This document shows positions 60,301-64,000 of a stretch of 64,000 bases of DNA, piece by piece; within the stretch, counting starts at the first letter, position 1, and each line of letters starts with the position of its first letter. The position numbers were made by a program, and so were the translations under genes. This stretch comes from Chionoecetes opilio (Eukaryota; Arthropoda; Malacostraca; Decapoda; Majidae). The notes below the pieces were generated by a model that was not told the origin of the DNA, searched no databases, and saw only the letters and a program-made list of their open reading frames with translations. The stretch lies in assembly GCA_016584305.1 (NCBI GenBank), contig JACEEZ010007177.1:1-64000 (forward strand), given 5' to 3'.

Positions 60301-62892
60301 AAAAACAGGGGTCCTTATTAATATCTTACTATTCCTGCTTTCATTAAAAAAAAATCCTTAAAAAAAACAAAGCATTCCCCCCAAAAAAAAAAACGAGAAT
60401 TTTTAAAATTTTTTTGAAGTTTTAACGGGGGGAAAAGAAGGGGAAGAAAGGGGCCCCCCCGTCCCCCCGACATGCCATTCTTGCCCCCCGGAAAAATATT
60501 CTCGCTGCCTTTGGGGATTGGGGTTCCCCCCAGAATTTTTTTAAAAAAATTTTTTTTCCATTGGCTGGTGGCCCCGATGAAGGCCTTTTTAAAGACCCCC
60601 CATTTAAAAAAACCGGGCTTTGCCCCCCTTTTAGGGGCCTTCCCCCCGGGTTTACGACCCTACCGGGGGGGAGGCCCCTTTTTTTAAATTCCCTTTCCGT
60701 TAAGGAAAAGTGTATCTAAAAGGGAGTCCGGAGAAGCCCCAAGGTGTTTTTTTGGGCGATTACCCCTCCCGTTTTTTCCCCGGCTTCCCCCCCTGGCTTT
60801 TTCCAAATGGGGAAATTTTGGGTTTTTTTTTTTTTTGGGAAAAACTGGGGGCGCCGTAAAAAAAATAGTGTTCCCCCCAAAATTTCCGTAAAAGGGGCAG
60901 TGGAACAAGAGTAAAAAATCGAGGGAAAAGAAAGGGCCTTTTCCCCCGTGCGAAAAATTTTATTTTTGGTCGGCCCCCTCTCCCAAAAAATCCTCCATCG
61001 GGGGACTGCTACTACATACCCCCCCCTGGGTTGGGGTATGTTTCTTTTTTTTTCGTTTTTTAAAAGTTTGGGGGTTAAAAAAATGGGGTTTTTTTTTTTT
61101 TTTGGGGTGTGCCCCCCCCCTTTTCCCCAAAAAAGGTTTTTTTTCCGTGCTGGTTTTTTTTTTTCCCAAAAACTTTTTTGGCATTTTTTGGCGGGGTCCA
61201 AAAAACTGGGATTGAAAAGCCGGATTTTAGGAAAAGTTGGGAAAAGGGGACAAAATTTTTGGAGCTTTTCTAAAAACTTTTTTCTGCTTTTTTTTCCCGT
61301 TTGATACCAAAAATTAAGCCCTTTTTTCCCAAAAAAAGGGGTTTTTGGAAAACTTTTGTTAAAACTATACGGGGGGAAAAGTTTTTTCTTTTAACTATCC
61401 CCCAAAAAAATTCAAACCACTGTTTTTTTTTTTTAAAGCTGGGGGGTTTTTTTTCCCCCGTGAAAAAAAAAAATTTTAAAGAAACCTTTTTTAAAATTTG
61501 GTTTTTTTTCGCAAAAAATGTCAAATTGGGTATTGGGGAAAACATTTTTTTTTTACGTTGTTTTACAAATAAAAACGTGGGGCCCCAAAATTTTTTTTCA
61601 GCTTAAAAAAGGTTTTTTTTCACTAAAACCTTATTTGCGTTTTTTTTCTATTTTTTTTCTATGGGAAAAAAATTGACCCTAAACCCCAAAAAAGGCATGA
61701 AAAAACTTTTTTTTTTCCCCGTTTTAAAAAGAGATCTAAAACCCTAAGGGGAAAAACCTTTTTTTTTTTTTTTTTTTGCTATAAGATTTTTTTTTGACAT
61801 GATTAATTTTTTTTATATTTTTTGGGCCCCCCAGGCCCCCTTTTTCAATGGGACCACAGTTTTTTTGATGCCCAAAACCATACCCTCTATTTTTTTTATC
61901 CGCTTTAAAAATTGGGTTTTTTAAAGTCTTTGAAGAGAGGTTTTCTTTTGGGCGGGGGGGGGAATTTTGTATTCCCCCTTTTTTAAAAAATTGGGAAAAT
62001 TTCCCCTTAAAATTCGCAAGGGTTTTAACGCATGTTGGCAATTGTCCCCCCCCCGGATTTCCCCAGTTTTGGAAAAATTCAAAATTTTTTTAAAATTTTT
62101 TCGTGGATTTTCCCCTGCAGATTCGGGGCTTTTTTGGGTTGATTACGAAAAAAAAGTAATCATTTTTTTTTATTCAATTTAATTTTTTTCCCCCCTTTTT
62201 TGGGAAAAAACTAAAAAAAAAAGTTTTAAACTGTTTTTTTTGGGGGCCCCCCCCCCCCCAAAAAAAAGTAAAAAACTTTTTTCTGTCCCCAAAAATCAAA
62301 AAAACTTTTGGGAAAAAAGGGGGAACAATATTTATATCATATTGACTTTTTTGTTTTTTTGCATCAAATTTACACACTTTTTAAAAACCCCCCGTTTTTT
62401 TTTGGGTTTTTAACCCCATTTGGGTTTGGGCCCGCCCAAAAAAATTTTTGTTTTTTTTTTTTTTGGGACCCACCCTTTCAAAACCCCCGACCAACCCAAA
62501 GGCAAAAATTGAGGAAAAAAAATAAGGCAAAAATGTTCCCCGGAAAAATTTTGGCTCACCTAAAACCCCCCCCCCCAAAAAAAGTTTGGGGAAAAAAAAA
62601 AAACAATTTTGCCCCTTCCAATAAACACCTTTAACTAGTTAATAGCGTTTTTATCCCCCGGGGGGGCCCAAAATTGTTTTTTTTTTTTTTTTTTTTGCAC
62701 CCCCCCTTTCAAAACATGACCCCAAACCCCATCGGTAAAAAATGATGAAAAAAAAAAACATTCCCCCGGGGTTTTTTTGGCTCCCCCAAAAAGGGCCCAA
62801 AAAATTTGGGTTGAAAAACCCGGGAAAAAAAAGAATATGCCCTTCCCAATACACAACCCATGACCCCATTTAATATGCCCAAACCCCAGGCT
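60301..62892. other. Smeared to intermediate sequence upstream of the LINE
   Basis: Homopolymer runs remain frequent, but patches near 60700-61050 are more diverse. No protein motif is recognised. The 5' part of the LINE's coding region should lie in the last few kilobases here if the copy is long, but no endonuclease or N-terminal RT motif can be read, so either the copy is truncated or its 5' part is unreadable. Confidence 0.6.
61014..61041. repeat. Short inverted repeat, 9-bp stem
   Basis: ACATACCCC at 61014-61022 is matched by GGGGTATGT at 61033-61041 with a ten-base spacer. The C and G runs on either side of the spacer may be inflated, so the stem length is approximate. No associated gene is seen. 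Confidence 0.4.
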
Positions 62893-64000
62893 ATCCACTA
62901 GGCTTCGTGTCCTGGTGGACGCGACGTGAGTTTCGACAGGGGATGCTTTGCAGCCTATGTGATCTCAAGAAGGCGTTTGACTCAGTGCATCGTGGAGTAC
63001 TCTGTGATCTTCTGCACTCTTCGAGGATTCCTGCAAGGACTATTGGTTTTTTTTTTTTTTTGATAACTGGGTCTGTATCTGGACTGAGAGTGCTGTGTAA
63101 TTGTGGGGCGGTATATCCAGCTTCTTTCTGTGATACAGGAGTGAGGCAGGGTGCGTCCTTGCCCCATCACTTTTCAAACGCTTGTATGGACTGGGTCTTG
63201 GACAAGTTGTAGATCAACGTGATTGTGTGCATCCGTCGGCAACACAAGATCACTGATCTTGTTTTTTCCGATGATGCCGTATCTTTGCTGAGGAAAGTCG
63301 CTGAGGTTCCTGGTGATGCTCTCGAGGCGCTCACGAGGAGGGCACAGCCTTGGGACTTGAGGTCTCCTGCTCAAGACCAGGTCCAGGTAATTTGGAGACT
63401 TCACTACATGAGCAGTACAGTCTGTTCATGCGTGTGGCGAGGACATTGCCATCTTGGAAAGTTTTACATACATTGGTCAGCGAGAAAGTCCATAAGAATG
63501 ACGGCGGGTCACGTCAAGAAGTCTTCGACGGCATTGGCATAGCCCCGGTGTATGGATCTCTCAGGCGGGAGTATTTGGCGTTGTCGGTACCATGCAGGAG
63601 TCAAGATCCGGATCTTCAAGTCGCTTGTGATCCCTGTCCCCTTACTCTATGGTTATGAGACATGGACAACTAAATATGACTGAAGAGACGAATAATGCCT
63701 TTGGTATAAGTGTCTTCGCAGAATCAATGGGCGTTATCGCTGGAATGATTACGTGTTCAATCATCGATTGCACCGTGAGACTGATCGAGGCCTATTCCCT
63801 GCATAGTCCGTCAGCGCCAAACTTCGGCTAATATGGGCAATGTGGCACGCTACCCTAAAATCGATCCTTCCCATCGGGTTGTGTCTGTAAGAGACAATCC
63901 GCTTGGAGGAGGCCAAGGGGGCGCCCACAAAGCTCGTGGCTTGGGGCGTTGATGTTTCTTGTCGAGAGCTGCTTGGTATGGGATGGAGCCTGCATGGAAC
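62893..64000 (+). mobile_element. Non-LTR (LINE) retrotransposon fragment, extends past the right edge
   Basis: Clean sequence begins here and carries the 3' half of a LINE open reading frame: the reverse-transcriptase palm, then the post-RT C-terminal region. The left boundary is where readable coding signal starts, not a proven element end. The coding signal runs to the last base of the window, so the 3' end and any tail or target-site duplication lie outside. By family knowledge, such elements copy their RNA at a nicked target site using an endonuclease plus RT; the endonuclease is not visible here. Several frame changes show this copy is not intact as written. Confidence 0.9.
62907..63950 (+). 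pseudogene. Reverse transcriptase of a LINE, frameshifted
   Basis: RT motifs appear in order: REFRQGML, DLKKAFDSVH (62961-62990, palm motif A), TGVRQG (63135-63152, motif B) and KITDLVFSDDA with FSDD at 63264-63275 (motif C), so the catalytic aspartates are present. Then follow GLEVS, ESFTYIG (from 63457), NDGGSRQEV, IRIFKSLVIPV, YGYETWT (63648-63668), CLRRI, YRWNDYV, CIVRQRQ (from 63800) and VARYP..DP.HRVVSVRDNP, typical of the LINE C-terminal region. The signal changes frame at least six times, with in-frame stops at 63210 (TAG), 63681 (TGA) and 63693 (TAA). A run of 15 T at 63047-63061 replaces a normally variable-codon segment after IPARTIG. I infer a mix of decay and consensus error. The type is common in decapods; exact clade is not assigned. 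A further matching segment, SCRELLGMG, follows at about 63957. Confidence 0.85.

Noticed and set aside
1..64000. A previously undescribed multi-gene system
   Set aside because: No cluster of recognisable or conserved genes exists; the only supported coding remnants are a LINE reverse transcriptase and one broken uncharacterised repeat-type gene, and most of the remaining sequence is unreadable.

Overview
The window looks like low-quality draft nuclear DNA from a eukaryote, most likely an arthropod and perhaps a decapod crustacean. The organism call is an inference from three things. A reverse-transcriptase gene of a LINE (non-LTR retrotransposon) type that I know as abundant in decapod genomes lies at the right edge. 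A broken copy of an uncharacterised, repeat-dispersed metazoan protein family lies at 47.5-48.1 kb. A degenerate tandem array near 17 kb contains CCTAA-type motifs like the arthropod telomere repeat. I see no bacterial or organellar operons, no rRNA or tRNA gene, no CRISPR array, and no complete protein-coding gene.

The main fact about the window is that about three quarters of it is not normal sequence. Roughly 2.4-4.7 kb, 11.7-12.5 kb, 13.7-46.9 kb (with a partly readable island at 40.6-42.3 kb) and 48.1-62.9 kb consist of consecutive homopolymer blocks of about 3-12 identical bases. This is best explained as failed base calling or consensus. Open frames there are very long on both strands at once, and their products are rich in Lys, Phe, Pro and Gly because AAA, TTT, CCC and GGG are nearly the only codons. 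I treat none of them as genes.

Layout: 1-2.4 kb is readable but unassigned, ending in a GC-rich island with two stem-loops. 2.4-4.7 kb is smeared. 4.71-4.89 kb is a poly-T/AT tract. 5.18-5.78 kb is an A/C-rich simple repeat with 504 consecutive bases lacking G. 5.8-11.7 kb is intermediate-quality intergenic-type DNA with a CATG/CCATCC-rich repeat at 7.8-8.1 kb and a 22-base palindrome. 12.5-13.7 kb is intermediate quality with one possible exon. 13.7-46.9 kb is smeared, with the tandem array at 16.9-17.4 kb. 46.9-48.1 kb is a clean island with a possible splice acceptor and the broken uncharacterised gene. 48.1-62.9 kb is smeared and G-rich for much of its length. 62.9-64.0 kb is a clean LINE fragment that runs off the right edge.

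The two cleanest islands both hold sequence that appears repeat-derived. This suggests that only multicopy sequence gathered enough reads to be called correctly. I found no credible undescribed biological system here; the most striking pattern is technical.
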